From Saprospiraceae bacterium (GTDB taxonomy: Bacteria > Bacteroidota > Bacteroidia > Chitinophagales > Saprospiraceae), in assembly GCA_016714895.1 (NCBI GenBank), contig JADKBV010000011.1, positions 496,001 through 560,000 of the forward strand: a stretch of 64,000 nt of DNA, in the 5' to 3' direction. The position numbers were made by a program, and so were the translations under genes. Shown here piece after piece: positions 45,100 through 57,919 of the stretch. How positions within the stretch are numbered: the first letter of the stretch is position 1; every line of letters begins with the position of its first letter. Below the pieces are notes generated by a model. It had not been told where the DNA came from. It ran no database searches and saw only the letters and a program-made list of their open reading frames with translations.

Positions 45100-45129
45100 A
45101 GAGAGGGCAAAGGCCCTCTCTTTTTTTTT
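45100..45129 (+). terminator. Intrinsic terminator of the giant adhesin gene
   Basis: AGAGAGGGC (45100-45108) pairs with 45113-45121 around AAAG, followed by a nine-T run. It lies 38 bases after the stop. Confidence 0.9.
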
Positions 45130-45227
45130 GCCATTCGTTCAGATTACAATTTTATGTTTTGTTTGTCACAACTATTTATGGAGAAAATGAGGGAATTACC
45201 TGGGGCTGTGTTAAATTTTTCTTAAAG

Positions 45228-45273
45228 TACGAAACTATTCGTATTTATATTTTTTCCTACGAAAGGATTCGTA
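45228..45273. promoter_or_regulatory. Twin BlaI-type operators
   Basis: Two palindromes, TACGAA-ACTA-TTCGTA (45228-45243) and TACGAA-AGGA-TTCGTA (45258-45273), have identical 6-bp arms and centres 30 bp apart, about three helical turns. The second abuts the -7 box of the next gene. This is the expected layout for cooperative binding of a BlaI/MecI dimer and autorepression (inference). Confidence 0.8.
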
Positions 45274-45281
45274 TATATTTG
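45274..45281 (+). promoter_or_regulatory. -7 promoter box of the blaI operon
   Basis: TATATTTG is an exact TAnnTTTG match, 22 bases before the ATG at 45303 and directly next to the second operator. Confidence 0.7.
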
Positions 45282-45302
45282 CAGGGTCAATGTAATATTA
45301 TC

Positions 45303-45683
45303 ATGCTTAAACCCACAGAATCTGAATTGGAAATCTTAAAAGTGCTTTGGCAATATGGTCCTTCGACTGTACGTTTTGTCAATGATACCCTCAATGAACA
45401 AAGAGAAGTAGGGTATACCACCACTTTAAAAATACTTCAGATTATGAACGAAAAAGGTCTTGCAGTCAGAGATGTCGATCAAAAAACGCATATTTACAGA
45501 GCTACCATCACAGAAGCGGACACCAAAAACAGATTTATTGATGATTTTGTGAAAAACCTGTTTCACGGTTCTGCCATGAATATGGTCATGCAGACGCTGG
45601 GAAATAACAAAATCAGTGAGAAAGAAATGAATGACCTGAAAGACATCATTCAAAAAATCGAAAACCGGGATCACAACAAGTAA
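45303..45683 (+). CDS. blaI: BlaI/MecI/CopY-family transcriptional repressor
   Basis: This 126-aa winged-helix repressor starts at the ATG at 45303 (MLKPTESELEILKVLWQYGP). A longer in-frame start at 45159 would run translation through the operators and is rejected. The HTH lies around VGYTTTLKILQIMNEKGLAV and is followed by the wing RDVDQKTHIYRA. The C-terminal dimer helix includes FIDDFVKNLFHGS. Family members repress until a membrane M56 protease (next gene, 11-nt gap) triggers their cleavage. Two matching palindromes upstream point to autoregulation. The inducing signal need not be a beta-lactam here. Confidence 0.9.
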   Translation: MLKPTESELEILKVLWQYGPSTVRFVNDTLNEQREVGYTTTLKILQIMNEKGLAVRDVDQKTHIYRATITEADTKNRFIDDFVKNLFHGSAMNMVMQTLGNNKISEKEMNDLKDIIQKIENRDHNK

Positions 45684-45694
45684 AACCTCACCTT

Positions 45695-47608
45695 ATGTTG
45701 CCTTTATTTTTGACCGACTTCAGCCATAACCTCACCGATACGCTAGGTATGGTGTTTTTACATAGCCTTTGGCAATTTACCCTGATTTGGGCTGTTTTGT
45801 CTCTGATCCTTAAAAAAAATCTGGTTCGGTCATCACCGGTTCGTTATGCGATAGCTTTTGTATCTGTGTTTTTTTTGGTTATCACTGCCGTTGTGACTTT
45901 TATCTGTTATTTCGAATTTGAAAATTATCAGGATATAATATACCCCGACCAAACTATTTTTACAATCAACCATATGATACCGCAGAAAAAGAGTTTTTTT
46001 GATTCATGGACGTTATGGTTCCTTCCTTATCAGGATTGGGTGATCACACTGTGGATAGCAGGAGCTTTATTGCTGAGCGGTAAAATGATTTTTTCCCTAT
46101 GGTACATTCAATATGTAAAAAAATCCGCTTTTATTCCCGAAGGTGATCATTTAATAGTCAAAAGCTGGCAAAATCTCATTCAGAAACTGGACATCAGCAA
46201 AAAAATAAAAATCGGCTTTTCACATCATATCCATACACCTTTGATTGTGGGTCAGATCAAACCGATGATTCTTTTTCCTTTTAGTGTAGTCAATCAATTG
46301 TCGGAACAGGAAGTTGAGTTTATCCTGCTCCACGAACTGGCTCATTATGCCCGCTCGGATTATTGGGCAAACCTGTTGCAGTCTTTTGTCGAAATACTTT
46401 TTTATTATCATCCCGCAGTTTATATCATTTCTCAATATGTGAGGGAAGAAAGAGAAAATTGTTGCGACGAATTTGCCTTACAAACCATCGGCGGAAAGCC
46501 GGTGGATTACGCCAGAACCCTCATCAAACTTCAGGAATTTGATGCCGGAAAATCACCTGAATTTTCCCTTGCATTTACCGGCAAAAATAAAATATTTATT
46601 GATCGTATTAAAAAAATTCTCAACATGAATCAGCAGAAAAATGTAAAAAATGAACATGTATTTTTAAGCATGTTGGTCGTATTGGCTTTGTTTTTTGCCA
46701 CAAGAGAAACCATTGCCAATAATTTTTTTCCCGATAAGGTGACAGATTATTTCAGCCTCGTTTTTCCCGACGGATTTACAAAACCTTCAGTCCAATCCGA
46801 TACTTTGCCTAAAACCAAAGAAAGTATCACCATCATTCAGAAGGACGATGAAAAAGAAGTAAAAGTACAAATGGAAAACGGCGAAATTCGCAAACTGGAA
46901 ATCGACGGCAAAGAAATTCCTGCCGAAGAATACAATAAATACAGCGATATCACCCAAAAAATGAAAATCAGAAATCGTCCGGAAGGTATGGATGGAAGCC
47001 CTCAGATTTTTATGTTTGACCTCAATGATGACGGTCTTCGCTGGCACGGAGATATGGATATCAAATGGGATTCTTTGTTTGGTGGTTTATCATGGGAAAA
47101 ACTTGAAAAACTTCAGTTTGATGAAAAAGAAATTCATGATAATATGGAAAAAATGGAAGAAAGAATAAGGAAGTTAAATTTCAGATTTATGTCTCCTGAT
47201 TCCATGATGTCTTTCAGATCGCCTGAAAAAAATATAAGGATTTACAGATATCCCAACGGAGATGAAGAGGAATTTCAACAAAACTTTGAATTTTCTTTTC
47301 CGGATCAGCCGGGATTGAGAAAAGATCTGGAATTTGAAATAGAAAGAGGATTTGGAAGAGAAAAAAATATAAATGAAATTTTAGGCAACCAACTGAATGC
47401 CGATGGTCTATTGATTCCCGGAAAGGAAAACAAAGTCGAACTTTCCGGAAAAAATCTCAAAATCAACGGCGAAAAACAACCTTCCAATATCTGGAATAAA
47501 TACAAAAGGATTTTTGAAGAGGAAACAGGTAATGTTATGGAAAAAAAATCCCGCATTTCCTTTCATTATTATGGCAAAGAAGCCAAAAGAAGATATCGGG
47601 CTTTGTAA
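45695..47608 (+). CDS. M56-family (BlaR1-like) membrane metallopeptidase
   Basis: The 637-aa protein has several N-terminal membrane segments (about 15-40, 50-73, 115-138). It carries the M56 zinc site HELAH (213-217) with the third-ligand region ENCCDEFAL (255-262). Another membrane helix lies after NVKNEHVFLSMLVVLALFF (~315-335). The ~300-residue C-terminal part is charged and has no penicillin-binding sensor domain, unlike classical BlaR1. It therefore probably senses something else. It is paired with blaI in one operon and should cleave or trigger cleavage of the repressor (inference). Confidence 0.88.
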   Translation: MLPLFLTDFSHNLTDTLGMVFLHSLWQFTLIWAVLSLILKKNLVRSSPVRYAIAFVSVFFLVITAVVTFICYFEFENYQDIIYPDQTIFTINHMIPQKKSFFDSWTLWFLPYQDWVITLWIAGALLLSGKMIFSLWYIQYVKKSAFIPEGDHLIVKSWQNLIQKLDISKKIKIGFSHHIHTPLIVGQIKPMILFPFSVVNQLSEQEVEFILLHELAHYARSDYWANLLQSFVEILFYYHPAVYIISQYVREERENCCDEFALQTIGGKPVDYARTLIKLQEFDAGKSPEFSLAFTGKNKIFIDRIKKILNMNQQKNVKNEHVFLSMLVVLALFFATRETIANNFFPDKVTDYFSLVFPDGFTKPSVQSDTLPKTKESITIIQKDDEKEVKVQMENGEIRKLEIDGKEIPAEEYNKYSDITQKMKIRNRPEGMDGSPQIFMFDLNDDGLRWHGDMDIKWDSLFGGLSWEKLEKLQFDEKEIHDNMEKMEERIRKLNFRFMSPDSMMSFRSPEKNIRIYRYPNGDEEEFQQNFEFSFPDQPGLRKDLEFEIERGFGREKNINEILGNQLNADGLLIPGKENKVELSGKNLKINGEKQPSNIWNKYKRIFEEETGNVMEKKSRISFHYYGKEAKRRYRAL

Positions 47609-47912
47609 TACCCTTCATAAATCCCTCTTCCGGGAGTAGATATTATATTTTGCACGTTTTTCGCTTTTATCGTTTCGGGTTCATTTTTGGCGTTTTTCCA
47701 TTAAAATTACGACAAAAATGATTCCCGGAATTTTTTATTTCTATCGAAAATCTGCCGATTGTTGAAAAAAATGAAGTCAATTCAGATACGCCGTACCCAC
47801 TGACTTTCCTCTTTCCATTCTCTTCCGGGGCCAAACCACGTCTTTTCAGTGAAATTTTCAAAAATAATTCACAAACAATCACCTTTGATTTTTCAAACAT
47901 TTTAAACAATTA
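47609..47912. other. Intergenic region upstream of gcvP, no gene seen
   Basis: AT-rich, with weak minus-strand frames only. No strong hairpin is seen after the M56 gene. The gcvP promoter lies at the right end. Confidence 0.4.
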
Positions 47913-47946
47913 TTGGTTAAAAATTATATACTTTTTTTTACCTTCG
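47913..47946 (+). promoter_or_regulatory. Candidate gcvP promoter
   Basis: TTG at 47913-47915 and TACCTTCG at 47939-47946 (7 of 8 fit to TAnnTTTG) are spaced as a -33/-7 pair, with a ~25-base leader before the ATG at 47979. No glycine riboswitch fold is evident in so short a leader. Confidence 0.4.
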
Positions 47947-47978
47947 TGCTCCATTCTAAAACTCACATACATAACATA

Positions 47979-50846
<2,868 letters not shown>

Positions 50847-50871
50847 TCCTGATAAATGGGCATTATTTGTC

Positions 50872-50910
50872 AAAAAAAAGACACGAATTTTTTTTCGTGT
50901 CTTTTTTTTT
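50872..50910. terminator. Bidirectional intrinsic terminator
   Basis: AAAAAAAAGACACGAA (50872-50887) pairs perfectly with 50894-50909, giving a hairpin with A/T tracts on both sides. It ends gcvP and could also stop minus-strand transcripts. Confidence 0.9.
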
Positions 50911-51076
50911 GTCAAAAAGGGTCGATCTGTAAAAAGCCAGCTTTGATCCCAAATAGTTTATTGTGAAAAGAAAAATGTTAATCTGTAAAGCCAAAATGTA
51001 GCCCAAAAAATAACGTAACATACCAATTGGATCAACAAAAACCAAACAGATCACATTTTTCTTTTAATTTATGTGA

Positions 51077-54000
51077 TTATAATGTTTTAAAAAAGGAAAC
51101 CGAACTAAGGGTGATATTTCCGACAAACCTTACGAAATAGGTGCCTGAAGACAAATCTCCGACGGATATCTTCTGCTGATTTTGTCCGTCTGTAGCGTCG
51201 TGATAAACGGTTTTTAATATTTGTCCCAGTGCGTTGGTCACGTGAAATGTTCCCTTCATGTTTGGATTTGATTCCCAAGTGAGGTATATTTCCTCTTGTG
51301 CCGGATTGGGAAAAACAGACATGTTTTTATCTTTATCCGTTTCGGTTATATTGCTGGATTTACAAACCAATAATTGAACGGTATTGGTGATGATCGGCTC
51401 GTTATAATCAAAATAAATGGCAGCCTGGTTTGGAATCAAGGTATTATTCGGTGCCTGTTTTTTAGGTTTGATATAATACGTCACATATCCATGGCTGTTT
51501 TTTTCGTCGCGGGTAGAGTCCGGAAGGTATATCGGATCAAATAAAAATGCCAGATTTCCGTCCGGCAATATCTGCATCCGGTACGGGTGGCTTGATGTTC
51601 CTGCTCTGAGTGAAGTCATATCAAGATTGGCGTCAATTTTGTTTTTAATGGTGACAAAGGATGCCGGAAAATTACCGGTATTCTGAAATCTGATGGTGTA
51701 CTGCAACAAAGAATCTTTTTCCGTAAGGCAATCAGTCAACTGTCCGCCAATAACTTTAACACTGATGTCATTCGGATCAAAAGAACTTACCACTTCAATA
51801 TTTAGGTTTTCTTCGTTGTCCACCAAAGTGGCATCATTTGCATCCGGATATACGTGCGCGGTAAATTTCAGTCTCCTGCCCAATGGAGTGGGTACCGGTA
51901 CATTAAACTGAATTTGAAATTTTTGAGTGCCAAAAAATGCCGGCAGGTCGGTAAAAAATAAGGTTAATTCGTGATTGGCTATGTCCACAGCATTTGCACC
52001 TGTTATGTACATGATGGCAGGGTCAAAATTTAGTTTTACTTCTCCCGTGGTTTTGTACAACCCGACATTCGAAACTGTAATAAATAAGTCAAAATCAAAA
52101 CCCGGTCTTGGCGGAGTGGTATAGGACATGCTTACTTTGAGATCCTCTACTTCATATGGCGTATCGTAAAATTGATGGCCGTCAGATATTTGTCCTGCTG
52201 CCAGCACAGACGTAGTGATGGCACCTGTCGGACATACAGGATTCAGATAGTCCGGATGCTGATTGATGACGTAAGCCTGATCTTTGGGAACATAAAACTG
52301 AAAGTCGCCACCTGTAGCAGTCCTTGTATATCCCTGTGCGGTAGGCAGGCAGGAAATCATCACATTTTCCAATCCTTTTTCACCTGTTGTTTCAGTACAA
52401 TCAACGTTATCGTCCACCCATACCTTGCCCCTGACGATGGCCGCACAATCATAATTTGTAAAACCGATGGAAGGAACAAAATCCTGAGCCATACAGCCTT
52501 TTTGGTCCGTGACAATCACACCCATGCCAAAATATGCCGGCAAACCTGAAATCATAGTGGTGGTTTCACCTGTTCCCCATCGGTATTGATACGGTGGTGT
52601 ACCTCCGGAAACCAAAGCTTCAGCTTGTCCGTCTTTTTCGAATATACAACTAGCCTGGGTGACATCCATCTGAACATTGAGATTCCCCTGATGACTGGAC
52701 AGGTATACATTTTTAACAATACTACAGCCCTTCTGATCGGTAATCGTCACCCAATAATCTCCTTTGCCGATCGAAGTCAGATTCTGGTTGACCGAACCGT
52801 CACTCCAAAGATAGGTAAAAGGAGGATACGTTCCGTTTGCAGAAAGATACAGGGCGCCATTTTTTTCTTCACAGGTAGCAAGTTGAGTAGAAATATAAGA
52901 AAAAATTTGGTTGTCAATAAACACATTGGTTGCGACAGTTGTGGCACAACCACCTGCATCCGTGACGGTACAGCTATAATAACCGGCATCCAATCCAACG
53001 ATATTTTGGGTGGTCATCCCGTTACTCCAGATAAAAGACATCGGTTGATCACCTCCGTTGATCTCAAGCTGAATGCTACCTTTACTGGTCTCACATTTTT
53101 CATTGGTGACCAGAGCCTGGACAGAATAATCAGCTTTATTTTGAATGTAATAAAATCCGTTTGATGAACATCCTTCACTGTCAGTGACCACCACCTGATA
53201 CGAACCCTGACTCAGTCCGGAGATGACATTTTGGGTTTCTCCGGTATACCAGGCATAAGAATAGGGTGGCGTTCCAAAACTCGTTTGTATTGAGATACTT
53301 CCGTTGTTTTGATCGCAGATTTCATCCAAAACTGTCGGATTAAGAATAATCGGAGAAATTGAAAATACATATTGAAATCCGGTTTCCTGACACCCATCAG
53401 CGTCTGTAACCGTGACGAAATAATATCCTTGTTGCAGTCCGGTGAGAGCCGCACCGGTCATTCCGTTGTCCCAGACCCACGAATAAGGCGCTTTCCCTCC
53501 GTTGGCCACACCGGAGATGGTACCGTCACCTTTATCGCAGTTTTCATTGGTTTGGCTCATGGTCACGGTAAATGCCGGTATTTTGTGCAGGTAAGTAAAC
53601 TGTTTGGCAAAACAGCCCTGTGCATCTGTCACGACAACTTCGTAATTTGTATTGCCCGGAATGTTGGTTATGCTTTGTGTATTCCACGTTTGTTCCGTTC
53701 CAAAAGATTTCCATTCATAACTAAAAGGAGGTAATCCTCCGGCATTGACATTGACAGACAATTGTCCTGAATTCAGACCGCAGTTTGCCGGTGTCGGATT
53801 GATGGTCAATTGTATATCGTTCAACTGACTGACTTCTATGCCGAAACTATCTCTTTGTTCGTTAAGTGCTGAAGTTTCAGTTGCACAACCATTGGCATCA
53901 GTGATGGTGACAAAATACTTGCCTGAGGCGACATTTTCAATTCTGTGGGTGGTCGCACCATTACTCCACAAATACGTATAAGGGATAGCACCGCCGGATA

Positions 54001-54403
54001 CCGATGAGATTTCCGCGCTGCCATCCGTCGCTGGACAGTTTGCCGGTGTCGTGTGCCATGAAAAAGTGAACGGTGGATAAACTGCGATTTCTTTGTTTGA
54101 TCCGCATTGTCCTGTAGCATCTGTGACTTCCACAAAATAATATCCGGGTTTGACACCAGTGACAATTTGGGTATTGGCTGAAAATGTTGGGTCACTATAG
54201 GTTTTCCATTCATAAGTATATGGTGGCGTACCGGTGGTGACCGTTGCCGTGAGTATGCCGTCATTATTGCAGGGCTGCTGAATGTCTACAGTGACTTGTA
54301 ATACATCGTTGCATTGACCGGAAGTGTTTGAAAAAAACAAAAAAGTATGTATCAGGGCAATCAGCATAACTTGTATAGCCCGTAAATATATTTTTGGCAA
54401 CAT
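51077..54403 (-). CDS. T9SS-exported SprB-repeat surface protein
   Basis: The 1,108-aa protein has a signal peptide (MLIALIHTFLFFSNTSGQ). About eight to ten SprB-type repeats follow, each with GGxxPYxYxWSNG..., GLxxGxYxVTVTDAxGC; SprB-type repeats occur in gliding adhesins. A short Cna-B/SdrD-like domain follows (GKVWVDDNVDCTETTGEKGL). Two DUF11/DUF7619-type domains come next (VSNVGLYKTTGEVKLNF; SFDPNDISV, YTIRFQNTGNFPASFVTIKN). A type A sorting domain (VFPNPAQEEIYLTWE...SGTYFVRFVGN) ends the protein. It is a long surface adhesin, likely linked to gliding or attachment (inference). It is transcribed toward gcvP. Confidence 0.88.
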   Translation of the reverse strand: MLPKIYLRAIQVMLIALIHTFLFFSNTSGQCNDVLQVTVDIQQPCNNDGILTATVTTGTPPYTYEWKTYSDPTFSANTQIVTGVKPGYYFVEVTDATGQCGSNKEIAVYPPFTFSWHTTPANCPATDGSAEISSVSGGAIPYTYLWSNGATTHRIENVASGKYFVTITDANGCATETSALNEQRDSFGIEVSQLNDIQLTINPTPANCGLNSGQLSVNVNAGGLPPFSYEWKSFGTEQTWNTQSITNIPGNTNYEVVVTDAQGCFAKQFTYLHKIPAFTVTMSQTNENCDKGDGTISGVANGGKAPYSWVWDNGMTGAALTGLQQGYYFVTVTDADGCQETGFQYVFSISPIILNPTVLDEICDQNNGSISIQTSFGTPPYSYAWYTGETQNVISGLSQGSYQVVVTDSEGCSSNGFYYIQNKADYSVQALVTNEKCETSKGSIQLEINGGDQPMSFIWSNGMTTQNIVGLDAGYYSCTVTDAGGCATTVATNVFIDNQIFSYISTQLATCEEKNGALYLSANGTYPPFTYLWSDGSVNQNLTSIGKGDYWVTITDQKGCSIVKNVYLSSHQGNLNVQMDVTQASCIFEKDGQAEALVSGGTPPYQYRWGTGETTTMISGLPAYFGMGVIVTDQKGCMAQDFVPSIGFTNYDCAAIVRGKVWVDDNVDCTETTGEKGLENVMISCLPTAQGYTRTATGGDFQFYVPKDQAYVINQHPDYLNPVCPTGAITTSVLAAGQISDGHQFYDTPYEVEDLKVSMSYTTPPRPGFDFDLFITVSNVGLYKTTGEVKLNFDPAIMYITGANAVDIANHELTLFFTDLPAFFGTQKFQIQFNVPVPTPLGRRLKFTAHVYPDANDATLVDNEENLNIEVVSSFDPNDISVKVIGGQLTDCLTEKDSLLQYTIRFQNTGNFPASFVTIKNKIDANLDMTSLRAGTSSHPYRMQILPDGNLAFLFDPIYLPDSTRDEKNSHGYVTYYIKPKKQAPNNTLIPNQAAIYFDYNEPIITNTVQLLVCKSSNITETDKDKNMSVFPNPAQEEIYLTWESNPNMKGTFHVTNALGQILKTVYHDATDGQNQQKISVGDLSSGTYFVRFVGNITLSSVSFFKTL

Positions 54404-54626
54404 AATAAAGGTTTAATGATAAAAAAAAATCGTTTATACATGTATTTCTTTGTAGAATCACCGATGTTCCAAAACGTTGCACTACCTTATGTTGTTTTTT
54501 TGAATCCTGACTTTTTCCTGAAGCTATTTTAGCAGATATTTTTTTGAAGTATCTACCTTATTGTGAATATTATTGATGGTATAATAAAAACTTCAGGAAT
54601 AATAGTTTTTCGTTTTTTTCAAAAAT
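54404..54626. other. Intergenic region between two minus-strand genes
   Basis: AT-rich upstream region of the SprB-repeat gene. No separate gene is seen. Confidence 0.4.
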
Positions 54627-54663
54627 AAAGGAGTACCCCGACCTGGCTTCCGGAGTACTCCTG
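54627..54663 (-). terminator. Intrinsic terminator after the barrel-like gene
   Basis: AGGAGTAC and GTACTCCT form the outer stem of a hairpin, and on the minus strand it is followed by TTTATTTTTG. It lies just past the stop at 54671. Confidence 0.7.
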
Positions 54664-54670
54664 TTATTTA

Positions 54671-55225
54671 TTATTTTCTTTTTGGAGAAGAAAATTTATA
54701 AGCTAAGGTCAACGCAACAGCATTGGAATTAAAACCTGCATTTATATTAATGTCATCGGCAAAAATTTCATCTTCATAAAATGTAGAAACACTTAAAGTC
54801 GGAATCGTCTCCAAACTTACATAAAATTTGTCAGAAAAATCATATTGAAATCCCAATACATATCCCAAAAATACACCGATATTACCTCTGGTAGAACCAT
54901 CTCTGCTGATCAGGCTAAAGTTGATGCCAGGCTCCCACCCATGAATAAATTTTAACTTGTCGACAACATTTTTTCTTTTTTCCACCCCGGCTGCCAGATT
55001 GATTTCAAATCCAAAATCGGTTCCTTCACTAATCTGCAGACTTACATTAGAAGCTGCCACACGATATCGTTTGTACTTCATCCCGTCCTCACTTTTTTTG
55101 TAAATAAAGTCAATATCCTGAATATTGGCAAAACGAAGTCCTAATTCTCTGGACATATCCTGAGCCGATGCCTGAAAAGTAAAAAAACATAACATCAAAA
55201 AAATAAATGAAAATTTGTTATTCAT
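54671..55225 (-). CDS. Outer-membrane beta-barrel-like protein
   Basis: I chose the start at 55225 (MNNKFSFIFLMLCFFTFQASAQ), a clear signal peptide; the upstream ATG at 55258 adds a Phe/Asn-rich prefix. The 184-aa protein has alternating hydrophobic strands (GNIGVFLGYVLGFQYDFSDKFYVSLETIPTLS in pieces) and ends NAVALTLAYKFSSPKRK, near the typical C-terminal aromatic strand. It is small for a channel and could be a structural barrel. The gene is monocistronic. Confidence 0.65.
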   Translation of the reverse strand: MNNKFSFIFLMLCFFTFQASAQDMSRELGLRFANIQDIDFIYKKSEDGMKYKRYRVAASNVSLQISEGTDFGFEINLAAGVEKRKNVVDKLKFIHGWEPGINFSLISRDGSTRGNIGVFLGYVLGFQYDFSDKFYVSLETIPTLSVSTFYEDEIFADDININAGFNSNAVALTLAYKFSSPKRK

Positions 55226-55379
55226 AATGGTTAGATTTAGGTTATTAAAAAAAAACAATTCTTAACCTTAACGAACCGAAATTGTTTTTTGCGGTTTGGC
55301 AATTTCTTAAAATTTTATTAAAACTTCAACAGCAAATGAGGTTAAGGTTAAGATAGAGAAGGTTACTCCTGTGGGATTT

Positions 55380-55750
55380 AGACTTAAGATTGTTGACCGC
55401 CGTGCGCTGTTTCGAATCAGCTTATCATTCCGAAAGTTTTCGGAACCAACTCCTCAAATCGTTCATTGAAATAGGGGCGTAGCCCTGTCATCTTCATAGA
55501 AAAATTAATGAGATGTTGTCAGAGGGGCGTTAGCCCTGAGTTCTAAGAATGAAATAGAGATTCAGTAGGTGTTAGATACTGTTTAGGGTTAAAAGTTTAG
55601 TGTGTATGGCTGTTCTTAGTCTTAAAATTGTCGACTCACCGTGCGCCGCATCGATCCAGCTTTAACAAATCCAACAATTTTAACAATTCCAACAATTCCA
55701 ACAAATCAAACAATTCTAACAAATCAAACAATTATAACAATTTTTGCTAT
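55380..55750. repeat. Distant copy of the hairpin-repeat family (partial)
   Basis: Paired GGGGCGTAGCCC (55472-55483) and GAGGGGCGTTAGCCCTGAG (about 55522-55540) hairpins sit 50 bp apart, as in copies A-C. Two flanking GTGCGC-(C/T)G motifs lie at ~55400 and ~55640, the latter being CGTGCGCCGCATCGAT followed by runs of AACAATTCC/AACAAATC. The large TTTTGAGCCC and CCGCGA stems are absent, so this is a partial copy ~51 kb from the main cluster. Confidence 0.65.
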
Positions 55751-55774
55751 TTTTACCCTCTATAAGCGATTTTT

Positions 55775-57894
55775 ATGGCAGCACAAAAACCCATGTTGGA
55801 TTTTACCTTGGGAAGGGTCAAAACGCAGCAACAAACTTCATCGGTCAACACTCCCGAAAACATTAATCTAAAAGATTTTTATACAGAGGAAGACGTTCAA
55901 AATGTACTGAACAAACATTCAGTGGCAGGCATTCCCCCGTTCCTTAAAGGGCCTTACAGCACCATGTATATGTCTTCGCCATGGACGATCCGCCAATATG
56001 CCGGCTTTTCCACCGCAGAAGAAAGCAATCGTTTTTACAAAAAAAATCTCGCTGCAGGCCAAAAGGTCTTTCTGTGGCTTTCGATCTCGCTACCCACCGG
56101 GGTTATGATTCTGACCATCCGCGGGTCAGTGGTGATGTCGGTATGGCCGGCGTAGCCATCGATTCGGTAGAAGATATGAAAATCCTGTTTAAGGATATTC
56201 CCCTCGATGAAATGTCGGTGTCTATGACGATGAACGGTGCCGTCATCCCTGTCCTCGCGTTTTTTATCGTCGCAGCGGAAGAACAAGGTGTATCGATGGA
56301 CAAACTCACCGGGACGATCCAAAACGATATTCTCAAAGAGTTTATGGTGCGCAATACCTACATCTATCCACCTGAACCATCCATGCGCATCATCAGCGAT
56401 ATATTTGCTTTTACATCGCAAAACATGCCGCGTTTCAACAGTATTTCCATCAGCGGATACCACATGCACGAAGCCGGTGCACCTGCAGATCTGGAGTTGG
56501 CTTATACCCTGAGCGACGGCATCGAATACCTCAAAGCCGGAATAAACGTTGGTCTGGATGTAGACGTATTTGCCTCCCGGTTTTCGTTTTTTTGGGGCAT
56601 CGGGATGAACTTTTTTATGGAAATAGCCAAAATGCGCGCCGGAAGGGTCTTATGGGCCAAAATTGTCAGTGAAATGGGTGCCAAAAACCCCAAATCAATG
56701 GCCCTGAGGACCCATAGTCAGACGTCGGGATACAGCCTGACGGCCCAATCTCCCTTCAACAATGTCGCGCGAACCTGCCTCGAAGCTATGGCTGCGGTAT
56801 TGGGAGGCACACAATCCCTGCATACCAATTCTTTGGATGAAGCCATTGCCCTGCCTACCGATTTTTCGGCCAATATCGCCCGTAATACCCAGATATACCT
56901 TCAAAAAGAGACCGGCATCACCCAATCTGTCGACCCTATGGGGGGCAGTTACCTCGTCGAATACCTCACCGATCAGCTCATCCGCAAGGCCTGGGTACAC
57001 ATCAAAGAAATCGAATCCCTCGGCGGTATGACGCAAGCCATTGCCAAAGGAATTCCCAAGATGCGCATCGAAGAAGCCGCTGCCGGCAAACAGGCACGTA
57101 TCGACAGCCTCAACGAAAAAATCGTTGGCGTCAATTATCTGATCGAAGCGGATGAAAACACCCGACTCGACATCCTTCAGGTCAACAATCAGCAGGTGCG
57201 GGAAGATCAGATCAAAAGATTGGCGGAGATCAGAGCAACACGTAACGAAAACGAAGTGACCAAAAGCCTGGATGCCCTCACTGAGGCTGCCGTTACCGGC
57301 AACGGCAATCTTTTGGCCCTTGCTGTGGAAGCTGCCAGGTTGCGGGCCACATTGGGAGAGATCTCTGCGGCATTAGAAAAAGTATTCGGCCGGTATCAGG
57401 CCACCCACCGCACCATTTCCGGTGTGTACAGTAAAGAAATCAGGATGGACGCAAAATTTCTCGAAGCCAAAAGACTGTCCGACCTTTTTGCGGAGATGGA
57501 CGGGCGCAGACCCAGGATCATGATAGCCAAACTCGGCCAGGACGGACACGACCGCGGTGCCAAAATCATCGCCACCAGTTTTGCCGATCTCGGATTTGAT
57601 GTCGACATCGGACCTTTGTTTCAGACACCGGAAGAAGCGGTTCGTCAGGCCATCGAAAACGACGTTCACATCCTCGGTATTTCCTCTCTGGCGGCCGGAC
57701 ATAAGACCCTGGTACCGGAAGTCATCCGTTTATTGCGCCAATACGACCGCGAAGATATTTTGGTGGTAGCCGGAGGTGTCATTCCACAGCAGGACTACGA
57801 CTTTTTGTACGAGGCGGGTGTTGCGGCCATCTTTGGTCCCGGTACAGTCATCGCCGACGCTGCAGCAAAAATATTAGAGATGATGATGGAGTAG
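55775..57894 (+). CDS. mutB: Methylmalonyl-CoA mutase large subunit, one frameshift
   Basis: This B12-dependent enzyme interconverts succinyl-CoA and (R)-methylmalonyl-CoA. The first frame (ATG 55775, MAAQKPMLDFTLGRVKTQ) reads through STMYMSSPWTIRQYAGFS to AAGQK, then shifts. The next frame reads GLSVAFDLATHRGYDSDH and stays open to 57894. One missing G at about 56071 (CAAAAGG for CAAAAGGG) explains it; with the base restored the protein is ~706 aa, normal for the large subunit. The C-terminal B12 domain has KLGQDGHDRGAKIIATSF with the cobalt-ligand His (DGHDRG) and IFGPGTVIADAA. A short homopolymer loss in an essential-looking gene suggests sequencing error. The usual small-subunit gene is not adjacent. 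Confidence 0.9.
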
Positions 57895-57919
57895 GAACTT
57901 TGAAACTAAACATATTTTT

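Noticed and set aside
45303..47608. Beta-lactam resistance operon
   Set aside because: No beta-lactamase gene and no penicillin-binding sensor domain in the M56 protein; only the regulator pair is present.
47667..47909. 80-codon minus-strand frame upstream of gcvP
   Set aside because: It covers the gcvP promoter area and has no recognisable features.
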